DNA from: an uncultured Lachnospiraceae bacterium
GTDB taxonomy: Bacteria > Bacillota > Clostridia > Lachnospirales > Lachnospiraceae
Direction of reading: 5' to 3'
DNA: 64,000 nucleotides
Assembly (NCBI GenBank): GCA_947566645.1
Contig: CANOKL010000009.1
Location: 1-64,000 of the forward strand
Shown: positions 40,718 through 49,236 of the stretch, in pieces
Position numbering within the stretch: the first letter of the stretch is position 1
How the letters are laid out: every line of letters starts with the position of its first letter
Translations under genes and position numbers: made by a program
The notes under the pieces: model-generated
The model's database searches: none
Told to the model about the DNA's origin: nothing
Seen by the model: only the letters and a program-made list of their open reading frames with translations

Positions 40718-40844
40718 GAATATACAGATCCAAACTTATTATACAACAGTTAGGCTTTAAGTCAAGTAACGTATCCACCCCATTTAAAAGTCGCTTTCAG
40801 CGAGGGGCCGGATGCTGAAAACCACCACTTTATCGGCTCGGATG

Positions 40845-40880
40845 CCGTGCAGCGGAGTGCACGGCCCCGTGAATCGTAAC
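40845..40880 (-). repeat. Repeat-head hairpin before the 42-residue gene
   Basis: On the minus strand GTTACGATTCACGG is followed by a hairpin with GCCGTGCA / TGCACGGC arms. The head matches the repeat family but the body differs. It fills part of the 316-bp gap between the radical SAM gene and the small ORF and ends just before that gene's promoter. Confidence 0.5.
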
Positions 40881-40886
40881 AAAGAC

Positions 40887-40915
40887 TTTACACAAAAATC
40901 CGTAATTGTTATAAT
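40887..40915 (+). promoter_or_regulatory. Promoter of the 42-residue gene
   Basis: TTTACA (40887-40892), a 17-base spacer, TATAAT (40910-40915): a near-consensus SigA promoter, 45 bp before the start codon. Confidence 0.75.
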
Positions 40916-40959
40916 AGAGACACAAGACAGACTGTATTTATAAAAAAGGTGGTGAAAAT

Positions 40960-41088
40960 ATGACAGGTAAGGAAATTGTTAATCTTATTCGTCAGCTTAG
41001 AGCCAGTGGCATGAGTGATAAAAAAATACTTGATCTAATTGAGTATATAGAAACTCATGATCCAAAAGAGCAGGAGCCGGATAACTGA
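40960..41088 (+). CDS. 42-residue small protein of unknown function
   Basis: Starts MTGKEIVNLIRQLRASGMSD and continues to HDPKEQEPDN. The pattern is two short amphipathic helices and a polar tail, with no membrane segment. Support for it being real is strong: a near-consensus promoter at 40887, AAGGTGGTG seven to eight bases before the ATG, and a hairpin terminator 47 bp after the stop. No family is recognised with certainty. The helix-turn-helix-like IVNLIRQLRASGMSDKKIL could suggest a tiny DNA-binding or adaptor protein, but this is speculative. Confidence 0.65.
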   Translation: MTGKEIVNLIRQLRASGMSDKKILDLIEYIETHDPKEQEPDN

Positions 41089-41134
41089 GAATAGGAAATC
41101 CCCAGTAACAGTTCGACCAAGGGCTGAACTATAA

Positions 41135-41167
41135 CAATCCCCACACACGATTCGTGAGTGGGGATTG
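41135..41167. terminator. Terminator between the small gene and the M42 peptidase gene
   Basis: CAATCCCCAC / GTGGGGATTG stem with inner CACG / CGTG. It lies between convergent genes and could serve both. Confidence 0.7.
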
Positions 41168-41197
41168 ACATTGTACTTTCGTAAAATGCAGTCTGTA

Positions 41198-42205
41198 CTA
41201 ATGAACATAGGCTTTAAGCAGACTGTATGTATTCATCATCCCGTCGGTGTGCGCCCTCTCATAATTATGGGAAGCGTACACGCCTGGTCCGATCAGGCCA
41301 TAGCGGATATCGTGGCCACTCTTTAACGCCGCGCCTGCATCAGAGGTGTAGTGTGGATAGATGTCAACAGCATAGTCCAGCTCGTACTCTCCTGCGAGGC
41401 TTATGAGTCTGGAGGTAATGTCATAATCATAGGGACCGCCGGAATCTTTGGAGCAGATGGAAACCATGTGCTCGTCACATTCAAGACCGTCGCCGACACA
41501 GCCCATATCCACAGAGATCAGTTCTTCGGTGTCCTCAGGAATGCAGGATGCACCGTGTCCGACCTCCTCGTAAACCGTAAACAGAAGCGTAACCTTGCGG
41601 CCAAGGGAAATCTCCTCCTCCTTTACAGCTCTTGCCAGTCCTAACAATATAGCGGCGGAGAGCTTGTCATCCAGAAAACGGCTCTTAATATATCCGCTTT
41701 CGGTAATGGTGGTGCGGGGATCCATTGCAATGAAATCTCCGTTCTGTATTCCGAGCTTTCGGACGCCTTTTTTTGAATGAACGTTTTCATCCAGCAGAAT
41801 CTCCATGTGGGATTCCTTTTTCGTTTTCTTTTTATTTGCAACGTGCTCAGATGGTTCGGTGTTGAGCACCACACCGGTATAGACACGTCCGTCCCGTGTA
41901 TGAACCGTACAGTTTTCACCATCGCAGGTATCCCACTGGTGGCCGCCAATGGTGGTTGGACGGAGATGTCCGTTGTCTTTGATTTTTCTGACCATAGCAC
42001 CCAGAGTATCCAGATGAGCCGATAAAACAAGCGGATTTTTACTGCCGCCTAAAACAACGCTTACATTTCCCTTGTTTGAAAGCTCCGGCTGGTATCCCAG
42101 ATCACGCAGCTGACCAAGTACGTAGTCCGTAATCCGGTGGGTATATCCGGAGGGACTTGGAATAGAAGTGAGTGCTGATAATTGTTCCAAAATATAATTT
42201 TTCAT
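41198..42205 (-). CDS. M42-family metallopeptidase (glutamyl/deblocking aminopeptidase type)
   Basis: A 335-residue M42 aminopeptidase, which trims short peptides in the cytoplasm using two metal ions. Conserved features are SAHLDTLGAMV (metal His and Asp, near 63), the DFIAMDPRT and GYIKSRFLDDKLSAAIL segment (bridging Asp), TVYEEVGHGA (catalytic and metal Glu), SVDMGCVGD and the last metal histidine in SHNYERAHTDG. It is transcribed divergently from the RpiR-type regulator and, with the Opp genes beyond, suggests uptake and degradation of peptides. A motif over its -10 region recurs at the oppA promoter. Confidence 0.92.
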   Translation of the reverse strand: MKNYILEQLSALTSIPSPSGYTHRITDYVLGQLRDLGYQPELSNKGNVSVVLGGSKNPLVLSAHLDTLGAMVRKIKDNGHLRPTTIGGHQWDTCDGENCTVHTRDGRVYTGVVLNTEPSEHVANKKKTKKESHMEILLDENVHSKKGVRKLGIQNGDFIAMDPRTTITESGYIKSRFLDDKLSAAILLGLARAVKEEEISLGRKVTLLFTVYEEVGHGASCIPEDTEELISVDMGCVGDGLECDEHMVSICSKDSGGPYDYDITSRLISLAGEYELDYAVDIYPHYTSDAGAALKSGHDIRYGLIGPGVYASHNYERAHTDGMMNTYSLLKAYVH

Positions 42206-42243
42206 ATTAAATCCCCCTTTGCCAAAAATGATATTAAAAATAA

Positions 42244-42282
42244 AGCATTTACTATAATAATCCTTTCGAATGAAATTTGCAA
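42244..42282 (-). promoter_or_regulatory. M42 peptidase promoter with AGCATTTACTATAATA motif
   Basis: On the minus strand TTGCAA (42282-42277), 17 bases, TATTAT (42259-42254). The overlapping plus-strand 16-mer AGCATTTACTATAATA (42244-42259) recurs with one change at 43363-43378 at the oppA promoter and may be an operator. Confidence 0.6.
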
Positions 42283-42288
42283 GACCTG

Positions 42289-42317
42289 TTGCGAAAAAAT
42301 TTTTAATATATTATAAT
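42289..42317 (+). promoter_or_regulatory. Promoter of the RpiR-type regulator gene
   Basis: TTGCGA (42289-42294), 17 bases, TATAAT (42312-42317), 46 bp before the start codon. Confidence 0.65.
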
Positions 42318-42362
42318 TTTTAATAAATCAGTAAAATCCAGAAGGAAGGAGGTGTGCTTCAT

Positions 42363-43217
42363 ATGGAGATGGATATCATGATGCGGATCGAAGGTCATTA
42401 CCCGGCAATGACAAAAAAACAGCGACAGGTTGCGGACTATATTAAGGATAATATTGACACCATGGCGTTCATAACACTGAGGGAGATGAGCCGGGAGCTG
42501 GAGATTACAGAGATTACAATCCTGAATGCCTGCAAGGTACTTGGGTACAATAGCTTTAATGAGGTAAAGTACGAAATTCGGAAATATATCAATGTGAACC
42601 GCCGGATCAGCATTTACAAGCAGAATGATTATTTTAACACAGATGTGCCCGAGTATGAACTGAACGATAAGGAACGGCTCCTTGCCGAGCTCTGTATGGA
42701 AGAGCGTGGACTCCTGGATGAATTTTCCAGAGGATTTGACAGCCGGTATTATATGAAGGTGGCAAGGCTTTTCTGCGAATACCCGAAGATCGTGCTTTGC
42801 GGCAGAGGGATGTCCCATATTATCTGCCAGTGGCTGGCTTCGGATCTTGCGGGGGTACGGATTTCCACGGTTGTAGTGAACACAGAGCTGAACGAAAGTG
42901 TCTATTCCGCCATCCCGTCCCTTGATGCAGGGACACTGCTTGTAGCAGTTACATTTCCTGATTATTATTTCATGACAGACCAGATTGCCCGGTATGCAAA
43001 GAAGAAGGGGGCAAAGGTGGTGGGAATTACGGACAGCAGTGATGCGGACATTGCAAAATATGCGGATGAGCTCCTTACGGTGCGCAGCACAACGAGGATG
43101 TTCCTGAACACGGCGTCAGCGCCTATGGCGCTCATTAATCTTCTTGTATCAGCTGTGATGATAGAAGGGGACATGGAAAGAAGGGATATCGGGAAGGAAT
43201 TCGGAGGGCTTTTCTGA
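42363..43217 (+). CDS. MurR/RpiR-family transcriptional regulator
   Basis: A 284-residue regulator. The N-terminal HTH_6 domain (1-80) includes RQVADYIKDNIDTMAFITLREMS and a helix-turn-helix around ELEITEITILNACKVLGYNSFNEVK. The SIS domain (about 115-250), usually a sugar-phosphate sensor, has IVLCGRGMSHIICQWLASDL and LVAVTFPDYYFMTDQIARYAKKKGAKVVGITD. The position between a divergent M42 peptidase gene and oppA suggests control of both. ATG 42363 is ten bases after AGGAGG. A strong terminator follows. Confidence 0.9.
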   Translation: MEMDIMMRIEGHYPAMTKKQRQVADYIKDNIDTMAFITLREMSRELEITEITILNACKVLGYNSFNEVKYEIRKYINVNRRISIYKQNDYFNTDVPEYELNDKERLLAELCMEERGLLDEFSRGFDSRYYMKVARLFCEYPKIVLCGRGMSHIICQWLASDLAGVRISTVVVNTELNESVYSAIPSLDAGTLLVAVTFPDYYFMTDQIARYAKKKGAKVVGITDSSDADIAKYADELLTVRSTTRMFLNTASAPMALINLLVSAVMIEGDMERRDIGKEFGGLF

Positions 43218-43301
43218 CATAAAATATGAGGATAATCCACAGGTTATAAAAAAGGGATCTGCAAAGTGAGTTATTCGTTAAATATAACAAATACTATATT
43301 G

Positions 43302-43341
43302 AAAAAATATGCATTTTATACAAAAATGCATATTTTTTTTA
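43302..43341 (+). terminator. Terminator of the regulator gene
   Basis: AAAAATATGCATTTT / AAAATGCATATTTTT stem followed by further Ts: a long A/T-flanked hairpin. Confidence 0.85.
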
Positions 43342-43362
43342 TTTCCACTATCAAATGACTGT

Positions 43363-43378
43363 AGCATTTGCTATAATA
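43363..43378 (+). promoter_or_regulatory. oppA -10 region with shared 16-bp motif
   Basis: AGCATTTGCTATAATA differs in one base from 42244-42259. It contains the probable -10 TATAAT (43372-43377). The -35 (TATCAA at 43349) is poor, which fits an activator-dependent or repressed promoter. Confidence 0.5.
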
Positions 43379-43450
43379 GAAAAAGGAAATGGGATTTATA
43401 GAAAAGCTATATATCTCACAAAATTAAAATGACGCGAAGGAGGTCACATT

Positions 43451-45115
43451 ATGAAAAAGAAGTTAGTTGCAGCATTGCTTGTAGCAGCGATGGCATTATC
43501 GCTGACAGCATGTGGCGGAGGAGGGAAAGGCTCCTCAGGCGGCGGAGGCGGAGCAGACGCACAGCAGTATAATACCTATCTTGCGACAGAGCCGTCAACC
43601 CTCGATACTATTAAGGGGAATGATATGTATGGATGGGAAATTAACAAGAACACTCTGGAGCCGCTTACACGTCTTGTGGAAAAGGACGGAAAGCAGGAGC
43701 GTGAAGGTGCAGGCGCAGAGAGCTGGGAGCCGAATGAAGACGGAACCGTGTGGACATTCAAGCTGCGCGATAATAAGTGGTCTGACGGACAGGCTGTCAC
43801 TGCAGCAGATTATGCCTATGGCATTACCCGGACGCTGGATCCGGATGCAGGTTCACCAAACTCTTTCTTTACGGCACCATTTATTAAAAATGGGCAGAAG
43901 GTCGTAAACGGTGAAGTGGGAGTAGAGGAACTTGGAGTAAAGGTTGTTGATGACAAGACGCTGGAGATTACGCTGGAAGCACCCACACCATATTTCATGT
44001 CCATCACAGACACAAGAGCATGTTATCCGGTACGCCAGGATATCGCAGAGAAATACGGCGAGACATATGGATCAGAGCTTGAGTCACTCATCTTTAACGG
44101 ACCGTTTAAAGTAGACAGCTGGACACATAACTCTGAGATCACACTTGTTAAGAATGACCAGTACTGGGACAAGGACAATGTAAAACTGGATAAGGTTAAT
44201 TTTGCGATTGTAACAGACTCGAATGCAAGATACAACTCCTTTGAGAGCGGGGCACTTGACACTTCATCTGTAGGTGAGCAGGAGTGGGTAGACCGTTTCG
44301 ATAAGAAGGAAGGGGTAGAACGTGTAGACACCCATCAGCCGGCTATGCGTTTTGATTTCTTCAATGTAAATGACGAGCTGTTTAAGAACCTGAACATCCG
44401 CAAGGCATTTACCCTTGCAGTAGACAGGGAAGACATGGCAAAGACAATCTACCAGGATCTTCATGTTCCGGCATACTGGTGGGTTCCGCAGGCTATTTCC
44501 ACAGGTGAGAACGGAGAATACCGCGATCAGGTGCCAGGACCGCTTGAGAAGATGGCAAAAGAAGAAGATCCAAAGGAACTCCTGCTGAAAGGTATGGAGG
44601 AGCTGGGACTTGGAAGCGATCCGTCCACAATCAATGTAAAATATTCCTTAAGTGCTACGACACAGTGGGCACGTAACTACGGTGAGTATGTACAGCAGAA
44701 GTACAAAGAGATCCTTGGCGTTAATATTGAACTGGATTTCAACGAGTGGTCAACCTTCCAGCAGAAGACCAATGGCGGTGAATACCAGATGGCAAACATG
44801 GTATGGACTACAGACTATGATGATCCGATGTCCATGATCTCACTCTTCACAACAGAGAATGCAGGCAACATTCCGACAAACTGGTCCAACGAGAAGTTTG
44901 ACGAGCTGATCGCACAGGCAAGCCGCGAGATGGACGAGACAAAGCGTGTAGAGCTTTACGGACAGGCAGAACAGGTTCTCTTTGAAGAAGGATGCAATAT
45001 CTGTCCGCTTGTAAACGAGAGAAAGATCTCCTTCCATTATGATTATGTGAAGAATCTGAATGAGCGTGAGACTTCAACTTCCGGACTGAAGTATGTATAC
45101 ATTGAAAAGAAATAG
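43451..45115 (+). CDS. oppA: Oligopeptide ABC transporter substrate-binding lipoprotein
   Basis: A 554-residue SBP_bac_5-family lipoprotein that captures peptides outside the cell. The signal peptide ends in the lipobox LTAC with lipidation at C21, then a glycine/serine-rich tether. The mature protein shows YLATEPSTLDTIKGNDMYGWEI, GDETWTF-like VWTFKLRDNKWSDGQAVTAADYAY and NIRKAFTLAVDREDMAK, all typical of OppA. It has its own promoter region and a terminator after it, so it can be made in excess over the membrane parts. ATG 43451 follows AAGGAGG. Confidence 0.93.
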   Translation: MKKKLVAALLVAAMALSLTACGGGGKGSSGGGGGADAQQYNTYLATEPSTLDTIKGNDMYGWEINKNTLEPLTRLVEKDGKQEREGAGAESWEPNEDGTVWTFKLRDNKWSDGQAVTAADYAYGITRTLDPDAGSPNSFFTAPFIKNGQKVVNGEVGVEELGVKVVDDKTLEITLEAPTPYFMSITDTRACYPVRQDIAEKYGETYGSELESLIFNGPFKVDSWTHNSEITLVKNDQYWDKDNVKLDKVNFAIVTDSNARYNSFESGALDTSSVGEQEWVDRFDKKEGVERVDTHQPAMRFDFFNVNDELFKNLNIRKAFTLAVDREDMAKTIYQDLHVPAYWWVPQAISTGENGEYRDQVPGPLEKMAKEEDPKELLLKGMEELGLGSDPSTINVKYSLSATTQWARNYGEYVQQKYKEILGVNIELDFNEWSTFQQKTNGGEYQMANMVWTTDYDDPMSMISLFTTENAGNIPTNWSNEKFDELIAQASREMDETKRVELYGQAEQVLFEEGCNICPLVNERKISFHYDYVKNLNERETSTSGLKYVYIEKK

Positions 45116-45137
45116 CAACTATTCACGAATTAACAGG

Positions 45138-45171
45138 AGGCCGCTGTCTTTCTCGGGGCGGCGGCCTTTTG
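45138..45171 (+). terminator. Terminator after oppA
   Basis: AGGCCGC / GCGGCCT stem with a 16-base loop, followed by TTTTG. Partial termination here would lower oppBCDF expression relative to oppA. Confidence 0.65.
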
Positions 45172-45179
45172 TATCACCT

Positions 45180-45256
45180 GGGGACAGGGTACTTTCAATC
45201 CGGGACGGGGTATTTTTAAAAATACCCCGTCCCGGATTGAAAATCCCCTGTCCCCG
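45180..45256. repeat. GGGACGGGGC palindromic repeat between oppA and oppB
   Basis: An almost perfect 77-bp palindrome: GGGGACAGGG, TTTCAATC, CGGGACGGGGTATTTTT and the mirror-image complements. It lacks the GCTCCACTGGAGC core of the other copies. It ends 20 bp before the oppB start codon. Confidence 0.85.
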
Positions 45257-45276
45257 GAGAGAAAGGAAGAGAAGAA

Positions 45277-46200
45277 ATGGCAAAATTTATCGTAAAACGT
45301 ATCGGATATATGTTGGTTACGCTGTTTATTGTTGTTACTGCGACCTTCTTTCTGATGCATAGTATTCCGGGAGACCCGCTGGCACATATGGCGCGGAACC
45401 TGCCGGAGCAGACAAGGGAAAATTATTATGAGAAGTATGGGCTTGACAAGTCTACGTCCGAACAGTATCTGATCTTTATGAAGAATCTGGTCACGAAGGG
45501 TGATCTGGGCGAGTCTCTGAGATATCCGGGGCGTGAGGTTACGGATACGCTGCTTACGAATGCGTCTGTTTCGGCGCAGCCAGGAGGACTGGCGCTGCTT
45601 GCAGGTATTGCGATTGGTATTCTTCTTGGAATTGTGGCAGCCCTTAATAAGAACAGATGGCCGGATTATATCGTTATGTTTATTGCGATTCTCGGAATTA
45701 CGGTGCCTGTGTTCGTACTGGCGTCAGTACTGCAGTACTTCTTAAGCGTGAAGCTTATGGTTCTGCCGACTACAGGATGGGGAAGCTGGCAGAATGTAGT
45801 CCTTCCGGTTATTGTACTTAGCTTTGGTACGATTGCGACCTATGCCCGTTATGTAAAATCCAATATGCTGGATGTCATGGGCCAGGATTATATTCTTACG
45901 GCGGAAGCGAAGGGTGTAAGTAAGTTAAATGTAGTGAAGAAGCATGTCCTTAAGAATGCGTTCCTTCCCTGTATGACACTTCTTGTAGGCCAGGTATCCG
46001 GAATCTTCACGGGATCCTTCGTAGTAGAGAAGATATTTGGTATTCCGGGACTTGGATTCTATTATATTAATTCGATCAATGACCGTGACTATACAATGAT
46101 CATCGGTACTACTGTATTTGCGGCGGCGCTGTTCGTGTTTGTCCAGCTGGTCGTTGACATTGCATATAGTATTATGGATCCGAGAATCCGTGTGAAGTAG
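45277..46200 (+). CDS. oppB: Oligopeptide ABC transporter permease OppB
   Basis: A 307-residue permease with six membrane helices, matching OppB/DppB. Marks are the N-terminal MAKFIVKRIGYMLVTLFIV, the MHSIPGDPL segment after helix 1, and the EAA-type ATPase-coupling loop in LTAEAKGVSKLNVVKKHVLKNA followed by GIFTGSFVVEKIFGIPGLG. The start follows AGAAAGGAAG. It is 13 bp from oppC. Confidence 0.94.
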   Translation: MAKFIVKRIGYMLVTLFIVVTATFFLMHSIPGDPLAHMARNLPEQTRENYYEKYGLDKSTSEQYLIFMKNLVTKGDLGESLRYPGREVTDTLLTNASVSAQPGGLALLAGIAIGILLGIVAALNKNRWPDYIVMFIAILGITVPVFVLASVLQYFLSVKLMVLPTTGWGSWQNVVLPVIVLSFGTIATYARYVKSNMLDVMGQDYILTAEAKGVSKLNVVKKHVLKNAFLPCMTLLVGQVSGIFTGSFVVEKIFGIPGLGFYYINSINDRDYTMIIGTTVFAAALFVFVQLVVDIAYSIMDPRIRVK

Positions 46201-46212
46201 GAGGAAGAGCAG

Positions 46213-47160
46213 ATGATGGTAAACCACGATGTGACAGATAGGATGGAAAATATACCTGATGAAAAATTTACAATCATCGGGATTGACAAGGATGCCGAAG
46301 CCCCCACAAGGCCGAGGGTCGGTTACTGGCGGGATGCATGGAGAAGACTTAAGGAAAATAAGGTGGCATTTGCCGCGCTGATCATTTTGCTGATTCTGGT
46401 ATTCTTCATTATATTCGGACCTGCAATCAGCGGATATGAGTTTGAGCAGATTGATGCTGACGCGATTAATAAAGGACCGAGCGCCGAGCACTGGTTCGGC
46501 ACGGACGATCTGGGAAGAGACCTGTTCGCCAGAGTATGGCAGGCAGGACGTGTTTCAATTATTATCGGTATTCTGGGCGCGGTGATCGCCAGCGTTGTAG
46601 GAAGTATATACGGCGGTATCGCGGCATATTTCGGCGGGGCTGTGGATGATATTATGATGCGTATCGTAGAGGTGCTTTTAAGTATCCCGTATCTGATTAT
46701 CGTTATCCTTATTTCGGTTATCACGGACAGTAAGAGCCTGGGAACCATGCTGGTTGCCCTGACGCTTACCGGGTGGTGCGGAATCGCCAGGCTTGTGCGG
46801 GGGCAGATGCTTCAGCTGAAGTCACAGGAATATGTACTGGCGGCAAATGCACTGGGTGTTGCCCCCATTAAGATTATTTTGAAGCATATGATCCCGAATA
46901 CGATCGGAATGATCATTGTTGCCATTACCTTTGACATTCCGGGATATATCTTCTCGGAGGCATTCTTAAGCTATGTAGGACTGGGAATACAGCCACCGTC
47001 AACAAGCTGGGGTGCTCTTGCTTCGGCAGCGCAGCAGAACTTTATGTTTTACCCTTACCAGCTTATGTTCCCGGCACTCATGATTGCCCTTACCATGCTT
47101 TCATTTACACTGCTTGGTGACGGGTTAAGAGATGCGCTGGACCCGAAATTACGAAAATAG
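46213..47160 (+). CDS. oppC: Oligopeptide ABC transporter permease OppC
   Basis: A 315-residue permease, partner of OppB. A 45-residue cytoplasmic N-terminus (WRDAWRRLKENKVAFAALII is characteristic) precedes the first helix. Then come GTDDLGRDLFARVWQAGR and the coupling loop VLAANALGVAPIKIILKHMIPN, followed by EAFLSYVGLGIQPPSTSWG. Complete and of standard length. Followed 11 bp later by oppD. Confidence 0.94.
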   Translation: MMVNHDVTDRMENIPDEKFTIIGIDKDAEAPTRPRVGYWRDAWRRLKENKVAFAALIILLILVFFIIFGPAISGYEFEQIDADAINKGPSAEHWFGTDDLGRDLFARVWQAGRVSIIIGILGAVIASVVGSIYGGIAAYFGGAVDDIMMRIVEVLLSIPYLIIVILISVITDSKSLGTMLVALTLTGWCGIARLVRGQMLQLKSQEYVLAANALGVAPIKIILKHMIPNTIGMIIVAITFDIPGYIFSEAFLSYVGLGIQPPSTSWGALASAAQQNFMFYPYQLMFPALMIALTMLSFTLLGDGLRDALDPKLRK

Positions 47161-47171
47161 GAGAGACGGTT

Positions 47172-48188
47172 ATGGAAAAAATATTAGAAGTTGAGAATTT
47201 GAATGTTTCCTTTAATACATATGCCGGCGAAGTAAAGGCTGTGAGGGGCGTAAGCTTTGAACTCAGCAGGGGTGAGACGCTGGCGTTCGTAGGAGAGTCA
47301 GGCTGCGGAAAGACGGTGACGGCAAAATCCATTCTTCGTCTTCTGAAGCCCCCCTTTGCAGTGATCAAGCCGGAATCTAAGATTGTCTGCAACGGGAAAG
47401 ATGTACTTAAGATGAATAAGAAAGAGCTGTGCGAGTTCCGGGGCGACGAGGTTGGTATGATCTTCCAGGATCCCATGACCTCCTTAAATCCGACGATGAC
47501 AGTGGGCAAACAGATTATGGAGAGTCTGATGATCCACAAAAAGCTGGATAAAAAGGCGGCAAGGGAAGAGGCTATTAAGATGCTGAAGCTGGTAAATATC
47601 CCAAGCCCTGAAAAGAGGATTGACAATTACCCTCACGAGATGTCCGGAGGTATGCGCCAGAGGGTTATGATTGCCATTGCCCTGGCCTGCAACCCGAATG
47701 TCCTGATCGCAGATGAGCCCACGACAGCTCTTGATGTGACAATCCAGGCGCAGATCATGGATCTCATGATGGAGCTTAAGACTGAGATGAATACAGCCAT
47801 TATCCTTGTTACCCATGACCTGGGTGTTGTGGCGAACTTTGCGGACCGCATCCAGGTTATGTATGCAGGAGAGGTTGTGGAGAGAGGTACAACAAAAGAG
47901 ATCTTTAATGAGAGTAAGCATCCTTATACCTGGGCGCTCCTTAGGTCTGTTCCGAGACTGGGAAGCGAGTCCAAGGAGGAGCTCTACGCGCTTGGCGGAA
48001 CGCCGCCGGATCTTCTGCTTCCTCTGAACCATTGCCCGTTTGCAGACAGGTGTGAGTATTGTATGTCTATCTGTAAAGAACGCAAGCCGCCGGAGACGGT
48101 ATTAAGCGACACCCACAAGGTATCCTGCTGGCTCATGCATGAGAAGGCTCCGAAGGTAGAGTCATTTTACGATAGGAGGGATAAGTAA
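47172..48188 (+). CDS. oppD: Oligopeptide ABC transporter ATPase OppD
   Basis: A 338-residue ATPase. Walker [10 protein letters not shown]-loop [17 protein letters not shown], signature [15 protein letters not shown], Walker [13 protein letters not shown] and VTHDLGVV. The C-terminal oligopeptide-transporter extension has the cysteine cluster [18 protein letters not shown], which in related proteins binds an iron-sulfur cluster. Its stop overlaps the oppF start by one base, so the subunits are made together. Confidence 0.94.
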   Translation: MEKILEVENLNVSFNTYAGEVKAVRGVSFELSRGETLAFVGESGCGKTVTAKSILRLLKPPFAVIKPESKIVCNGKDVLKMNKKELCEFRGDEVGMIFQDPMTSLNPTMTVGKQIMESLMIHKKLDKKAAREEAIKMLKLVNIPSPEKRIDNYPHEMSGGMRQRVMIAIALACNPNVLIADEPTTALDVTIQAQIMDLMMELKTEMNTAIILVTHDLGVVANFADRIQVMYAGEVVERGTTKEIFNESKHPYTWALLRSVPRLGSESKEELYALGGTPPDLLLPLNHCPFADRCEYCMSICKERKPPETVLSDTHKVSCWLMHEKAPKVESFYDRRDK

Positions 48189-49156
48189 TGGGCGAATATA
48201 TTGTAGAGGCTAAAAATCTGTGTAAATATTTTAAGGTAGGAAAGAACCAGACGCTTAAGGCAGTTGACGGCGTGAATATAAGACTTAAGAAGGGGGAGAC
48301 CCTTGGGCTTGTAGGGGAATCAGGCTGCGGTAAGACTACCTGTGGCCGTACTCTTGTGAAGCTTTACGATGCAACGGGCGGAACCGTGCTGTTTGAGGGG
48401 AAGGATGTATCAAAGCTCCACGGAAAAGAGCTGCTTGCCTTCCGCAAGGATGCGCAGATTATTTTCCAGGATCCTTACGCATCCCTCGACCCGCGTATGA
48501 CCATCGGTGAGATTATTACTGAAGGAATGAATGTGCATTTCCATATGTCGGAAAAGGAGAAGGAAGCGAAGGTAAACGAGCTGCTTCATAAGGTTGGTTT
48601 AAATGCAGAGTATGCCAACCGTTTTGCCCATGAGCTTTCCGGCGGGCAGAGACAGCGTGTGGGGATCGCCAGGGCTCTTGCAGTGGAGCCGAAGTTTATT
48701 GTCTGTGATGAGCCCATCTCGGCTCTTGATGTGTCCATCCAGGCACAGATTGTAAACCTTCTGATCAAGCTTCAGAGGGAAATGGGGCTTACTTATCTGT
48801 TTATCTCCCATGACCTGTCCATGGTAAAGCATATTTCTGACAGGGTAGGTGTTATGTACCTGGGCTCCATGGTGGAGCTTGCGAGCAACCATGCGCTTTA
48901 TGACCATCCGGTCCACCCGTATACGCAGGCGCTGATCTCGGCTATTCCGGAGGCAGACATGGATGAGGATGGGACAAAGAAGAGAGTCCACCTTGAGGGT
49001 GAGGTGCCAAGTCCCATTAACCCGCCTGCAGGCTGCCGGTTTAAGGCGAGATGTAAGTATGCGAAGGAGATCTGCGGGCAGGAGATGCCGGCATTAAAGG
49101 AGGTCGAACCAGGACATTTTGCGGCATGCCATATGTGCGGTAAGGAAGACTGGTAA
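48188..49156 (+). CDS. oppF: Oligopeptide ABC transporter ATPase OppF
   Basis: A 322-residue ATPase, partner of OppD. Walker [31 protein letters not shown], signature LSGGQRQRVGIARAL, Walker B FIVCDEPISALDVS, FISHDLSMV. The C-terminal extension includes PINPPAGCRFKARCKYAKEIC. It closes the opp operon. No terminator is evident before the repeat at 49180. Confidence 0.94.
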   Translation: MGEYIVEAKNLCKYFKVGKNQTLKAVDGVNIRLKKGETLGLVGESGCGKTTCGRTLVKLYDATGGTVLFEGKDVSKLHGKELLAFRKDAQIIFQDPYASLDPRMTIGEIITEGMNVHFHMSEKEKEAKVNELLHKVGLNAEYANRFAHELSGGQRQRVGIARALAVEPKFIVCDEPISALDVSIQAQIVNLLIKLQREMGLTYLFISHDLSMVKHISDRVGVMYLGSMVELASNHALYDHPVHPYTQALISAIPEADMDEDGTKKRVHLEGEVPSPINPPAGCRFKARCKYAKEICGQEMPALKEVEPGHFAACHMCGKEDW

Positions 49157-49179
49157 GTATACGAAGGAGCAGAAACGAT

Positions 49180-49215
49180 TGTTATGATTCACGGCTCAGA
49201 AATGCGTGGATGGCA
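49180..49215 (+). repeat. Partial GTTACTATTCACG repeat between oppF and tldD
   Basis: TGTTATGATTCACGGCTCAG, AAATGCGTGG: head and left half of the stem, then divergence. The right arm is missing. Confidence 0.6.
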
Positions 49216-49236
49216 TGAATAAAAAGGAGTATAAGG

